Below are positions 38,424 to 52,600 of a stretch of 64,000 nt of DNA, piece by piece. Numbering within the stretch: position 1 is the first letter of the stretch; each line of letters opens with the position of its first letter. This stretch comes from Azolla pinnata. Lineage: Eukaryota; Streptophyta; Polypodiopsida; Salviniales; Salviniaceae. Under the pieces are notes generated by a model. The model was not told the DNA's origin. It was given only the letters and a program-made list of their open reading frames with translations, and searched no databases. The translations under genes and the position numbers were made by a program. Location: NCBI GenBank assembly GCA_037176905.1, contig JBBBWG010003892.1:36784-100783 (forward strand). The letters are read 5' to 3'.

Positions 38424-39609
38424 GATTGTTACATAATTGGTCGATGATCAGGATCGGCAATCATCAATCAGAATTTGATCCAATTACATCATCCGTGATT
38501 AATTTCATTCGCTGCACTATAATGCATCATCTGCAGCTGTTTGTGCATAGTTATTATGATACATGCCCATGTGTATATGTATAATCTAGTGTATATTGTT
38601 CATGAGAATGCGTGGAATCCACTCATGATCTGTCCCACAGATCATAATTAGGCATGCAGTATAATGCATATATACCCTGGTAATTATATATGTATGCCTG
38701 CAAATGTACTACTGTGCATCTATGATCCCAGATGCGTGCAAGTATATTGTATATGAATGTGCAATATTATTGCATATTAACTAATTCATGAGCTGTTGAT
38801 CATCATCGATGTATTAATCCCTGCACACGACAGTACAGCTCCCACTAAATCAATTGTATTGATCCGATATTCCCACCATGATGATCGAGATCCTCGGCCT
38901 AGATTCTATCTAACTACTTGTAAATTACTTGTCAATTATATGGCCTGAAAACATGAATGGATCAGGCCTCGGCTCATATGGATCCAGCTGCGCCATAGCA
39001 TTATTAACCATGATTAAAGAAGCTGCATGATTATGTAATAATCTACGATATTGTGCATATGTAATGCAGTACATTGTAATTATTCGAAGGTAATATATTA
39101 ATTACCGCTAATATTCGAAGGTAATTAATGAATGCAGCATGTATGGGCGCCTAATTAGAATCCCTGGGATTATAATCTGCCGCCCCCCATGATGGAATAT
39201 GGGCTCGCGGAGCTTCTAATTAGTCTGACATTGAGCAAGATTATGGCGTAATTAGCTGTAACTGGATGGGCTGCAAAGCAACTAGCTCGATCGCAAAGCG
39301 CATTAAGATGATGATTAGACTGATGGCGCTGTCACATACTACATTAATTAGGGCAGCAGCAAGCGGCAAGCAGCTCGCAGATAGCAGATTATAGACATAT
39401 ATATAGATCATAGATAATTAGAGGCAGCCACTAGCGAGATCAGGTACAAAAACCTTTCATCATACTACGGCAAAGGCCAGGTTGGGTATCTCTTCATATT
39501 TATAGGCAAACTGTTCATGATGATGATGATCAGAGGAGAATCAAAAAACCCCCCCAACCAATCTAAAAAGAAAAGGCTATCGATTTGTAGATGCAATAAC
39601 ACACACCAC

Positions 39610-40085
39610 ATGCAGAAGATGTCATGTATGCATGCCCATCTCCACACACACACACGTGCGTATGTATGGTATATGCATGTGTATGTATGGTATGCATGCA
39701 TGCCTATGCATGCCTATGCATGTGTATGCATGCAAGTGTATGTATGCATGCGTATGCATGTGTATGCATGGCTATGCATTTGTATGTATGCATGCCTATG
39801 CATTTGTATGTATGCATGCCTATGCATGTGTATGTATGCCTATGCATGTGTATGTATGCATGTGTATGCATGCCCACATTGCAAGTGGCTCTCACTCTCC
39901 CTCATAATGATGGCTGATGATCTCTTCGTGTGCGTGCGTATACACATGCATACATAAATTCCACATGCACCCACGCATCCACATACATGCATATGTATGC
40001 ACACATGCGTGCATGCATACATTCAGACACGAGCATACACATACACACATGCATGCATGCACACATGCATGCATACGCATTACAC
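39610..40085. repeat. CATG/TATG alternating purine-pyrimidine array
   Basis: Units such as TGCATGCCTATGCATGTGTA recur with slight variation. The array switches from TATG-rich to its complement (CATA-rich) around 39940, so the two halves can pair. Self-complementary ATGCAT and TGCATGCA sites are dense. The cysteine/methionine/histidine-rich frames on both strands are products of this pattern. Confidence 0.85.
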
Positions 40086-41469
40086 ACACATTTGCCTACA
40101 TCAGCGGATGTTCTATTGGGTGCCCTTCAGCATGACCTCATGATCCGCAGGATGGATCAGGAGTCCAATGTGTTCTAGTCATGCCATCATCGATATCAAC
40201 AACAGCAGGCTCGATCGAGATCACACCTTGCTTAAGCTGATCTGATGCCTCGATCGATCCAATCGACACCCTAATCAGATCACACCTTACTTACAGGTGG
40301 AGGAGTCGAGCTTGCACCGCTGATCGAGCTTAAACTTGGGTTCGTCAAACCACCAATCCAAAGACTTGTAACAAGAACCAGCGTTGCTGCTTTCCGACCG
40401 ATGTACGGCGCAAAGGAGATGTCTGTGTCTCGAGGTACTCCTCGACGGCCTGCGAGTCTCTATCTATCCGGTCGGCTTCGGTTTTACTCGGGCGGTCATC
40501 GGTTTGAAACTTGGAACAAAAGCATCTCCTGGGAGGGGGGGGTCTAAGACCACCGTCATGAACAGTAACAGGGTGACGACTGACGACTCGCGCCGTATTG
40601 GCTCCAGCCAGCTCCCTCTCTCGCCGCGGCAGTTGATGATCAGCTGTCGGAAACAGTTTTGGCTAACGTGATTGATTTCGATTTCGATTTCGATTTCGAT
40701 TTCGATTTCGATTTGATATGTATGCATCCAAATACAGTGGTTGTTCTAAGAAGAGACTTTGACTCTCTTCCCTTTTCCATCTGCTGCTGCTTCTTCTTCT
40801 TCTTCTTCTTCTTCTTCCTCCTCCAGATTCTCCTCTTCCTCCTCTTGCAGTAATGGGCATTATAGATGTAACACCACCATCTGATGCATAACGTGACAAA
40901 GACAAAGAGGCCTTTTCTTTTTCTTTTGCTTTTTTGGCTGATGCAGTTGGCGGATTGACACGTGTGTTGATGGCAGCAGGAGAAGTTATCCATCAATTTA
41001 TGTTGTCCTGCGCCTAGAGTGACTGACCTATTGACGCAGCCAGCATCATGTATATGTAGATGTATATGTAGATGTATATGTATATGTATGTATGCATGCA
41101 TGTAGCTATGGATATCGCCATCAAATCTTGGTATAGCGATAACTTGAATGTGTATGATCAATGGCCCAAATGCCTGAATGAAAGCTACGAACACTACAAT
41201 TTGGCACAGCCCCTAAGGAATGGGGACATTATAGTTGATTACAAACGCTCTCTTTTCTTTCTTTCTGCATGCAGCGCATCGCGGGTGGCAAGAAAGACCT
41301 TGACCCTGAGAACTGCACATGCATGGTGCACACAGGCACAGGATGAAGCAAGCTAGTTAGTTATAGGTAGGCCCGGAAGGGAGGAAACAAACAGCCAACA
41401 ACCCACTTACATCATCTACAGCGCAACGATGAGATCGGAGAAAGAGAGAGAGAGAGAGAGAGATTAACG

Positions 41470-41648
41470 TTAACGTCTTCTTAGGCTAATATCAGCAGTC
41501 TGTATGTATGTACAATCTGTCCCCAATTCATATATTAACGTCTTCTTAGGCCAATATTGGCAGTATGTATGTACAATCTGTCCCCAATTCATATATTAAC
41601 GTCTTCTTAGATCAATATTGGCAGTATGTATGTACAATCTGTCCCCAA
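41470..41648. repeat. Three tandem copies of a ~63-bp unit
   Basis: Each unit starts TTAACGTCTTCTTAG (41470, 41535, 41596) and ends in TGTACAATCTGTCCCCAA. The second and third copies are closer to each other than to the first. Confidence 0.9.
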
Positions 41649-42688
41649 GTCTTGTCTAGTAGATGGAAGAAGAGGGAGGTAGGCGAGCCTAGCTAGCTAG
41701 CTAGCTAGATTCTCCCCTATATATTATCTATGCTTATGTCACCATATCAAAGCAAGTAGTAATAGTAGTAGTAGTAGCACTAACTAGTACTTGTATGTAT
41801 GTACACATGGACAGTATAACATGCAATGTGATTGATGCATGCAGGTAGATGAGATGATGGAGTGACTATACATACACAACACAAGCGTTTAATGTCAGAG
41901 AAGAGCTGGACCACGGCATTGCATACGCATGCACACCATGCATGCCATGCATGTATCATCAGGGAAGGAAGGCATGCATGCGATTGAGAAGAGCTCATTT
42001 ACTTACTTACCCCGATGAATGTCTGACTGAATGTGAATGAATGAAGGAATGAATGAATGAACGCGCGCGCGCACACATACATGCATGCATGCATGCATGC
42101 ATGCATACACACATACCTACATACACACATGATGTATCTTCCTCCTCATCTGTTTCCCACATACAAACAGCATCTTGTAGTACATTCAAACATCTCTCTT
42201 TTGTGGTTCCATTCCCCCCCCCCCGTTCTTTTTCCTTCTTTTTACCAGAGTAATCTCCTTCTTCTTCTTTCTTCTTTCTTCTCCACATGAAAGACAAAGA
42301 AGAAGCGCTTTGCAAGCACGGGGCTCTAGGACTTTATACTGAGACGGAAACACGGGAGCAGCAGCAGGTCACATGCATTATGCCAACGCACCGCAGCGCA
42401 TACATACACACATGATGCATGCATGCATGCGCAACATATACACACGTGTACCATACACAACTTCTCCGTGTATTGTATGGATGGATGGATGGACGGATGG
42501 ATGCATGCATGCATGCATGTGCGTCTGAATGTATGTATGCATGTGTGCGTGTCCCATGTGATGCAATGCATGTCGTGGAAATGATTCCATTCCATCCCCA
42601 TTCCCATTCCATGCCTTTTCTGACCAGAGGCGAACTGCGTGTGAACAAGGCCAAAAACATAACGATTCAATTTTTGGACCTGTTTCTA

Positions 42689-42727
<39 letters not shown>

Positions 42728-42886
42728 GATTTATTTATTTATTTATTAAAAAAATAAAGGTGTGAATCAATGTTTCAGACAAGAACACAACAAAAATGTG
42801 TACAAATTTTTACCTTTCCAATCTCTTAAAAACCCAAAAAAGAAGGGGAAGCAAGAAAAAAAAAAGGCACCCGGAAGTCGGTCAAA

Positions 42887-42923
<37 letters not shown>

Positions 42924-42956
42924 TCTCAAGTTTTTACTATTTACTGGACATGCCCT

Positions 42957-44150
42957 TCCCATCCATCCATCCATCCATCCATCCATCCATCCATCCATCC
43001 ATCCATCCATCCATCCATCCATCCATCCATCCATCCATTCCATCCATTCCATCCATTCCATCCATTCCATCCATTCCATCCATTCCATCCATCCATCCAT
43101 TCCATCCACCCACCATGCCATCCATGCCATCCATGCTATCGATCCATGCCATCCATGCTATCGATCCATGTCATCCATGCTATCTATCCATGCCATCCAT
43201 GACATTTCTATCCACCCACCATTGCATCCATTCTATCCACCCACCATTTGCATCCATGCCATCCATGCCATCCACGCCATCGATCCATGCCATCCATGCC
43301 ATCATCCATTCTATCCACCCACCATTGCATCCATTCCATCCACCCACCATTGCATCCATGTCATCCATGCCATCCACGCCATCGATCCATGCCATCCATC
43401 CATTCTATCCACCCACCCTTGCATCCATTCCATCCACCCACAATTGTATCCATTCCATCCACCCACCATTGCATCCATGCCATCCCTCCATTCCATGCAC
43501 CCACCATGGCATCCATGCCATCCCACCATGGCATCCATGCCATCCCACCATGGCATCCATGCCATCCCACCATTGCATCCATGCCATCCATGCCATCTAC
43601 CCATCCATCTATGCATTGCATCCATGCCATCCATCCATGATTGCATCCATGCTATCCATCCATCCAATCCATTCCATCCATTCCATCCACCCACCATTGC
43701 ATCCATGCCATCCATGCCATCTACCCATCCATCTATGCATTGCATCCATGCCATCCATCCATGATTGCATCCATGCTATCCATCCATCCAATCCATTCCA
43801 TCCATTCCATCTACCCACCATTGCGTCCATGCCATCCATCCATTGCAAGCATTGCATACATCCATCCATCCATTGCATCCAAGCCATGCCATCCATGCCA
43901 TCCACCCATCCATCCATTGCATCCATGCCATCTATCGATCGCATCCATGCCATGCCATCCATGCCATCCATGCTATCTATCCATTGCGTCCATGCCATGC
44001 CATCCATGCCATCCACCCATCCATCCATTGCATCCATTCCATCCACCATTCATCCATCCATGGCATCCATGCCATGCATACCATCCATCCATGCCATGCA
44101 TGCCATCAATCCATCCATCCATCCATCCATCCATCCATCATTACGAGTCT
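42957..44150. repeat. 1.2-kb CATC tetranucleotide array with higher-order units
   Basis: The array starts as pure CATC (about 42957-43040) and degrades into CCATGCCATCCATGC and CCACCCACCATTGCATCC variants. Higher-order units include a 22-bp unit (CACCATGGCATCCATGCCAT plus CC) repeated three to four times at about 43497-43580, and a 124-bp unit at 43567-43690 repeated at 43691-43814. A 4-bp unit without stop codons leaves all three frames open, which explains the long His/Pro/Ser/Ile frames. Confidence 0.95.
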
Positions 44151-46626
44151 TTATGACCCTCCCCTTCTTTGAATGGACGGTGATATTACCAACACAGCAA
44201 CAACAACATCCATCCATCTGTCCATCATCATCACCACCACCATATCATTCATCATCCGCTTTGGAACCCTAAAACACAAAAAAGAAAACAAAAACGACAA
44301 AATATATACGGTGCCTTTGTTGTTAGAAAAAAAAAAAGAGACAAAAAGCGTATTTTATAAACAAAATACGGTTTGAGAGAATACGCAGACGTGTATTCTA
44401 CGCGTATTTTGACGTTTTGGAACGGCCTTTTTTCTTCCTTTTTTTTCAAGCCAAACTTATAGACATGTGTATAATTATTTAACCCTTAGCTTAACGTATT
44501 TAACAACCCATTTGCTTTTCTTCCAAAATAGTAAAAGCTCATTTGCATTAGTTAAAGAGATATAGAAGAGAGAGATCCCAAAAAAATTGTATAAGAAGCG
44601 TATTTAGCCCATATTTAAACGTATTTAACCCGGGCTCTTTTTCTGAATAGTAATTTCCTTCGAGTGAGTTAAAAAGAGATGTACAAGCGATATCAAAAAA
44701 ATGTATAAGAAACGTATTTAACCCATAATTTAGCGTATAATTTCCTTTGCACAAGAGGTATCCAGAAGAAAGGTATAAGAAACGTATTTAACCCAAAGTA
44801 TTTATGAATTTTGTTCACAAATACATTCAAAATACGCGGCACCTTGAATATGTTCCAAGTGCTGGAGAACGGTAAATGTAAGAAGATGTTTAAAATCGTT
44901 AAGAAACACAGATCGGAACAAAACGGGGAGGGGGGGAAAAGAAAAGAAAAGAGAACATTCGCCGAGACGTTTGCCAACAACTTGCGTTTGTGATTGCAGA
45001 GAAACCAGAAGCTCGCGAATGCTAACGTTCTTCTGGTATGTATGTATGCATGCGTCTGTGTGTGTGTGTGTGTGTGTGTGCAATGTGGCGCAACAACCGG
45101 CCGCAATCTGGTGCTCTGTCTGGTCTCTCGCATTGCGCCCTGTCCCACAGTATCTCCAAACTGTACTTGCAAGCCAATTAGCAGCACCCATCCTTCCCCC
45201 CCCCCAAACTCCTCCTCCTCCTCCTCCTCGAGGCAGGAGCTTCTTGTCTGTTCTGTTTTTTCCTGTTCTTTTCTTGTTTTTTTTTTTGTTTCCTGTTTTT
45301 TTACCGATCACACAGACATTACTGCGGTTCGCCAACGACCTGCTGCCTCCTCCTCCTCCTCCTCCTCCTCCTGATGGACCCTGATGATGATCATGATGAT
45401 CATGATGACGACGGCGGTGCCCGTTGGGTCTGTCTGCCTCAAGTCAATCTCTCTACCACAGGGAGGTAGCAGGGAGCCTGCGGTGTTTTTTGAACCCAAG
45501 CCCTTCCTCCTCCTCTTTTATTGCCCCTTCAATATATTTGCATACAGACCTCCTGACTTCCGAAAGCCTGACCATCCGACCGTGTAACTGGCAGTCGCCC
45601 CACCCCCCCGTTCCGATAAGTTTAGCTGTGACGCCGCCCTCCTCTGCAAGGCATCATAATAATAGCCTAGCAAGGTGTGCCCCTGACAATTACTGACTCA
45701 TGACGCGTGTGGTATGTCTGGACATCAAGAGTAGCCTCCTCCAAATGCCCACTACCTGACTGACTGACTGACTAACTGACTAACTGACTGACTAGCTCGC
45801 TAGCTGGCTGACTAACTAAGTAACAAACACACGGCTAGCCAAGTCGCTGCGCTATATGGTCGTTCCTAGTTAATTGGATGAACAAAATGCCGGCCACTAT
45901 CTAGTGTAGCATACTGTATGGCTTTGGACATCGAGAGGAAGTGTAGTTGGCTAGCCCAAAACCCAAAACCCTACATGGAAGAAAGAACAACCATTGTGCT
46001 GGCATCGATCGATCGATCGATCGGGGGATTGGTGATGAAGCTCGAGACAAGTTTGTACCACTCATCCTTGATGACAGCGGCATGCACCGGCCCTTTTTTA
46101 CATTTGCTCTGTTATTTGGGAGCGGGGGTCCGAAATCCGCATGCTGCCTCGAGCACGCATATGCATGCACGGGAAGCTTTTAATTCGCCTTCGGCCTCAT
46201 GCCATGCATTGATTTCATGCAGATCATGCGCCCCCCGAAAGTACACAATGCTACATGATATTTCTGCATATTTATGCAAATCTCCCGATGTGGACACTGG
46301 CAACTCGCCATCTGCTTGCAACGAAACGCAGCCGAACAACTGTTTCCGTCATATGCCTCATCCGAATCGGCGATGTCAAGAACATCAAACAAACTCGAAT
46401 CATATGAAGGATCAAGTTTCTTGATACTGCGCAAAACATTACCAAGCATATGTTATCAAGCACCCGCAACTTTTTGCTGCATTTGACCCCACTCCCCCGA
46501 AATCGTCGATTTGTTTGCACTTTGGCAATGGCCCACAATGTCTGCGGCTTTCATTAAAAGATACAAGCTCTCGCGATGTACACGCTGAAACCGTAATCAT
46601 GTTTCAATATTGAAATGATTAGGACT
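44151..46626. other. Intergenic DNA downstream of the SPAG1-like gene
   Basis: Between about 44340 and 44830 the motif CGTATTTAACCC recurs several times in loosely repeated AT-rich DNA. TG and CCT runs lie at 45055-45080 and 45345-45372, and CTGACTGACTAA-type repeats at about 45755-45820. A 168-codon frame near 45918-46424 has no family resemblance and overlaps open frames on the other strand. Confidence 0.5.
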
Positions 46627-49600
46627 CTAGTTTGCTTGATACATGCTTCTCAATCGGTCTCCTTTGCTCGACACTTCGTCCATGGACTCGAACAATCGCT
46701 TGAAGACTTCTCTATCACATCGTGGCAGCAGCATTAGAGCAATTTGGAACCTTTTCACGCTGGCGAATGCTTCTAAGATGGCTTCAACTTCCTGCAATGG
46801 TAAAAACTGGCTTTAATCCTTATGGTAACTATTTCAGCACTAAATTCCAAGTTTTCAGAGAGCTCTTTGGAAAATCAGTCCCCATTGTCTCTAGCACAAG
46901 CATTCCAATGCAGGTATATATACCTTATTCCATATCAAATTCCAATGCTGCCAAGCTACAGGTTTGTGCTAAATTCTCTAACAATTCAAGCACCAACCTT
47001 CAACAATGACATGAATGAATAAAGGTTCCCAAACCTTCGAGAAGTTAGATGGCTTGATCGCTTTGGGACATGATATTAAGGATTTTGCCAAACACACCAT
47101 GAGAAACGATCTCCATCAGAATACAAAATAGAATCCCCCCACACACATACACACAACCCCCACTAAGCCATGGGTTAGTTGACACTCACATCGTAAGTTA
47201 TAATCACCATAATCTGCCCTCTACTTTGTAGAAATGAACAAGAATATTAGCATTTAGCTAAAGGAAATGTGTGACCTAAAGCCACTAAGTAGATCTACCA
47301 AGATGCACTGCCATAATGTGTGTCAACCACTGCTTCTCAGACATTCCAAAGCATACCTTTAATAAGCTGAGATTCTTGCACTACTGGTCATTTAAAGCAG
47401 CATTAATGTCTTAAAAGCAGCAAAGGTGCAAGGAAAGAGAAGAGAGAAGGGCAGTATTCTCCCCCTATCAAAGCAGATAAAAACTATGTAAGATTCAGAG
47501 ACTAACGCCCAGACAAACCAAATAAACCGTCTTGAGGGCACAAAGTGAAAAAGAAAACTGTGGAACCGACAAACAAGTTCCCATTGTTGATGAGAGAAGA
47601 ATCAGAAGTGTTACCTCAGATTTGAAAAGCGCCAAGTTTTCCTTCAAGTAACATCCTACCAACTTCAATATGCGTGCACTTAAATCTTCCTTGAATATAG
47701 CTGGATAAAGACTAGTTCTGATGTTTAGAATGTACTTCTTTAGATGTTCTGGTTCCTTCGAGAGCTCCAACAAAGCCCTCTCAAACTCTATTGCGGTCTT
47801 TGGGATTTCACGCGCTATTCTCATTGCTTTGTTCTCTAAAGTTCTCGATATATCTGGAGTCTGAAGTTTGGAGTTACCCACGAGCTTATTCATTCTACAG
47901 TTTTTGGCCACATCCTCGTGTGCATCCTCATCATCTGTGTATTGACAAAGCTTTTTCTCGATCATTTGAATATTCTCTTCTACAGTGTGATCATTGGGAG
48001 ACAGCTTCATCACAATCTGGTTCAAGTGCAAGCCAAAGTTAGTCTTCAACACATATTGAGGTATCGTCAAGACATACCTAACAAACCATGATTTACCTGG
48101 AAATCCTCTAATGCACCACAAAGGTCCTGAATCTGCTGCTTAGAAATAGCCCTCCTGTAATATGCTTTCTTATTATCTGGTTCTAACATAATGGCATGAT
48201 CACAATCCGCAATGGCTTTCTCTGGATCATTTAACTGTCAAGTATGAATAAACATGTCAGAACATGGAACATGTATCTTAAGCGTTTTGCAAAGCGTATA
48301 CCTTCATATGCATGCAAGTACCAACCTTCAAATAGCACAGTGCTCGGTTGGTATATGTTGCTGCAACGGATGAGTCTAGCTCAATGCTCTTACTATAGAG
48401 ATCTATAGCTGCTTCATAGTGCCCATTACTGAAAAGTTGGTTACCTCTCACTCTCTGTTCTTCTGCTGTTAAAGGTTCCTCCACACACTGGGCTTGAGAT
48501 GTATGAGTTCTGATCTCAATCTCTCTACAAAGACCATGAAAATGCTCAGCTTCCTGCAGAGCTTTTACATTGCTGGAGCTGGGGTTTCCACTATCCACGT
48601 ATGGGATTTCCTCAATAAGCATCGGTCCTTGCCGTTTTGGAAGATACCCCTGATTATTTAAGTCAGCTTCCATCTTCTTAAGCTCAGATATTAGCCTCTC
48701 GTCTCCAGGAAAAGCATTCATGACTTTCTGTTGAAGTAAATTCTCAAATAAGCGAACATAAAGCAACTCATGAATTCCAAATGTGCTATAACAGAATTAT
48801 TTTGGTAAACATAATATGCATGCCTTCTAATGACCTAGGACCAAATTGTGGGACACCCTAACTCTGTTGCCATGAGTTTTTTTCTTCGAAAGAAGATTTT
48901 GAAAAGTTCAAGTTTTGAGATCATTGATTGCAATACTACACAACCCTAAACCCTAAACCCTTCTCCACCCAGTAAACCCTGATTGTGGAAGAATGGATTT
49001 GGGGGATACAAGTCATCTCAAACATCCCATAACAAGGCACAGACCACGCAGCTGTGAACGAATTCAAGAAGATATGTTTCACAGGCCAGTCAATGGGCAC
49101 CCTTAAAACTTTCATTCCTTCAGCGCATCTGAGTTTATTCTCAAAGCACTTCAGGAAAATCAAAATGTCTAAGGTGCAGTTCCATAGAAAGGGTCGTTAG
49201 TGTATATTCACACATGCTAGAACAGCGTTTTTCTTTATTTTCCCATGATCAATGCAACAATAGTGGTTCATAAATAGTGCAGCTTTACTACATACTTGGA
49301 GATCCTGTATTCCCTCTTCCAGTTTCAACAATGCATGTCTTGCAAGTGCACGGTGATGGAAGGCCTTCACACATTCGGGATCCAAGGCAATTGCACTTGA
49401 TGCATCCTTTTCAGCATTGATATAGTTCTTCAACTTGAGTTGACACAATGCTCTATTGGATAATATCAAAACATTTTCTGGCCCATAACTTAAACACTTT
49501 GTATAGCAGTCATATGCTTTCTCAAAATTCCTTTCTTTAAAAAACTTGTTCCCCTTCGTATGCCAGTAGTCTGACATTTCTTTCTGATCTTCTTGATCTT

Positions 49601-52600
49601 TATTGTTTCTTTGATGTGTTCCATTATTTGCCTTATGACCAAGCTCCAGGTTTCTCTTTTGATCAGTTGCCTTACAATCATTAAGATTCATAGTTTCCAT
49701 CTGCTTTCCTTCAGCCTCTGACATCCCCTCTACTTCTTCAATTACAAATCGCCGACTGCCGAGTAATGTGCCTTGATCTGTATTCCCTCTATGTTCTCTT
49801 TGATGGGTACCACTATTTGAAGTTGTCCCTTTATTGTTTTGTTTTGACTCATGATTTACAAATTGCTTCTGTTTTTCATCAGTCTCTGAAATTTCCTTTA
49901 CTTCTTCAATTAAAACCTTTTGACTACCAGAAGACGTTGGCAGGCTGCACTCAGCATTCTGCTTATCTGATGTATCTTCAACATTGCTCCCAAAACACAT
50001 GATCTCTTCATCTACGATCAACCATATCATAGTATAAAGTCAGACTACAAATGCATGTGTGTATCTTCAATATTCCAGTTGTTCAAAGTACCTTTCGACA
50101 CCATGGGTTCATCCATCTCCAAAGATGATTCTTCATGACTTTTTACAGGACTATAAGTATCCTGCTTTTTTAACAAATCTTCAGCTTTCCTCTTCAAGCG
50201 CAAGACCTCGTCATTTGTGCCATCAAATTTCAGAACTTCATTTATGTCTACAAGATAACAAAATCATTTAGTTCAAACATATCAAAACTGCATACAGCTC
50301 CCTTGATCATAATTTCCCTCAAACATGTCAAAACTACATACAGCTCCCTTAATCATAATTTTCCCAAGTACCTTGCAATGCTTTTGAAGGTTCTCCCATC
50401 TCCAAAGATGCTTTTCCACGGCGCAGTAAAGCCTTTTTCAATGCATAAATGAAAAGTAACATTTAATTGTTTCGAAACACATACCTAGATGATTTCAATA
50501 CACCAAAAGGGACAAGGTACTGGAGTAATCAAATGTTAAGTATTTGCTGTCCTCTAGTCCTTGATGGATGGTTAAAGATTGAGTTCCTATAATCATTTCA
50601 TTCATTAGGAAGCTGTGGCAACTTATATATCACGCCCAACTCTGTTCATTAAACTTAGTTCTTTCCCATATTCTACACAACCAGAAAGACAAACAGCTAT
50701 CATGCACACAAAAGCAATTTATATATTACTTTTGTTGAACTTAATTTTTTCCCCCTCTTTTCATAAAGAAAAACCAAAAGACAGACAGCTATATGTGTGC
50801 AAAAGCAACTCACATACTCTGAAGTCTGTCATCAAAATTTTTCTTCTCCAAGATACCAGAAATCTTGACCACAGGTCATTGCCAGTTGTCTACTGAAGGA
50901 AGCTGCACTGATCTCTGCTCGTACTACCTCGTAAGGCATAGACTCTATGCTTTCTAACATGGAAATAAGCTACACCCAATACCTCCCTAAATCTCTCCAA
51001 TTTTTTTGTGCATGGTAACAGTAGCAAACCCGAATTTCTACACTGTATAAAAGCATTGTTACGGTCATCACAGGCTTTACATGTTTCCATGAGCAGATAA
51101 GTTTGCAGTACAAAATTCTCAAAACACTTTTGGTTATAGAACACGAATATAGACCCATATAATGATATTGCAGGAACCTCAAGAGGCCCTCAAATGATGC
51201 CCCTTTCATCCAAATGAAAATTCAACAATAAATTTACAAGAACACATCTAAGGGAGCGAGCAACTGTGATAAAACCAAGCATTACCTATTCAGAAAAACT
51301 AACTATTATACCTTCACATTCTGTGGATCATGTTTGAGTGCCTCATTGCAATCAGCATATGCTTCTTCAAACCTGTTCATCTGTTTAATTTAATCACAGA
51401 TAAGTACAAATAGAATTAATTGAAACTCAGTAAAATGTGGAATGAAACCACCTTCAGATAAACAGCAGCCCTGTTTGCATATATAATTGGTGAACTTCTA
51501 TATGCATTGATTGCTTTCGTGTACGCTTGCAAGCTAGCATTATATTCCTTTGCCTAAAATGACAATCAAACAATTCCGAGTTCAGTTTTCATTTTACTCT
51601 CGTATACTGGTAATGCAGCAGCTGAAGATTAAAAGACCATATTTTATCTTGGAAACGATACTTTTTTCCTCAGAAAAGAATGCATTAGAATACAAATATT
51701 TATGATATTCTTTCTGTTTAGCAACAAAAAACATGTGTAAATAGGAAAACTAAAATATTCAATCTCAACTTTGCAATTTAAGAAACAAAAGTTGGTTTGA
51801 ACTTCTTATAAACTATGAGACTCTTTTCAAAATGAAATAACCTTGAAAAGATCATTGCCCTTCTCTTTTTCTCGGTTAGCTAGCCACATTCTTTCAACAA
51901 GAGGCTTCTCTTTTGTTATTTGTTTGTTCTTCCTAATGAAAATTCAACATAAGCGAATAGAAAAGACTTCAATATTGTGGGTACATTCTGGATGCAATTG
52001 CATGGATCTCAAATCACCATGTTTGGAGGTAATTTATTTAAAATGAAAAAATAACCAATGAAATACTAAAGGTCACCCAGACAGAAACGCTACATGAACA
52101 TAAACATTACAATTTTGTCTCTTAAATCATCAACTTTGTGAAAGAGATAAACGACTGGAACAATAATGAGATAAGAGTTAAATGAGGGAAGGAAGGGAGA
52201 GGATCACATGCACGTCCTTTCCTTATTTGATCTTGAATTATATGGTAAATACTATGGTCAATTTAAAGTCCAAAAATACTAAACAAAAAAAGGCAGTACC
52301 TCTGAGTTATTTCATCTTGCTTATGAATGTCTACAGGTTCGTTATCTTTTGCTTCTGAATTTTCCTAAAACAGAAAAAGATAGCATCAGTTACTGAATTT
52401 ATAATGAGAAAGTTATAACAAATCTGTGTCTCAATATGATACAAATTAAACCAAAACACCGAAATACTGATAAGGACTAATCATATCACAACAAGTGTGG
52501 CCTCGTGCATGAGAGAAAAATAGATCCTTCCATTCTATGGATGCATAGTAACAGTAGAAGTGAGATCTACTAACCTCTCAAAGCTGAGGACACTTATCAT

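Larger units (their letters stand above)
38424..42940. other. Intergenic DNA rich in CATG and other simple repeats
   Basis: 38424-39460 is AT-rich with no frame of note. After that come the CATG-type array (39610-40085), a GATTTC hexanucleotide run (about 40676-40714), CTT runs near 40790-40820, three copies of a ~63-bp unit (41470-41648), more CATG DNA at 42060-42115 and 42410-42530, and a GA run at about 42889-42922. No gene is supported. Confidence 0.6.

Noticed and set aside
39517-40178. Cys/Met/His-rich frames on both strands
   Set aside because: Products of the CATG/TATG repeat; overlapping frames on both strands have the same composition.
40384-40671. 95-codon plus-strand frame
   Set aside because: No family features and a 3' end leading straight into the GATTTC repeat.
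42796-44272. Long open frames (up to 440 codons) of His/Pro/Ser/Ile and, on the other strand, Met/Asp/Gly/Trp
   Set aside because: They are read-through of the CATC tetranucleotide array, which has no stop codon in any frame; there are no domains or splice logic.
45918-46424. 168-codon plus-strand frame downstream of the SPAG1-like gene
   Set aside because: No family resemblance, competing open frames on the other strand, and composition driven by CATG-rich DNA.
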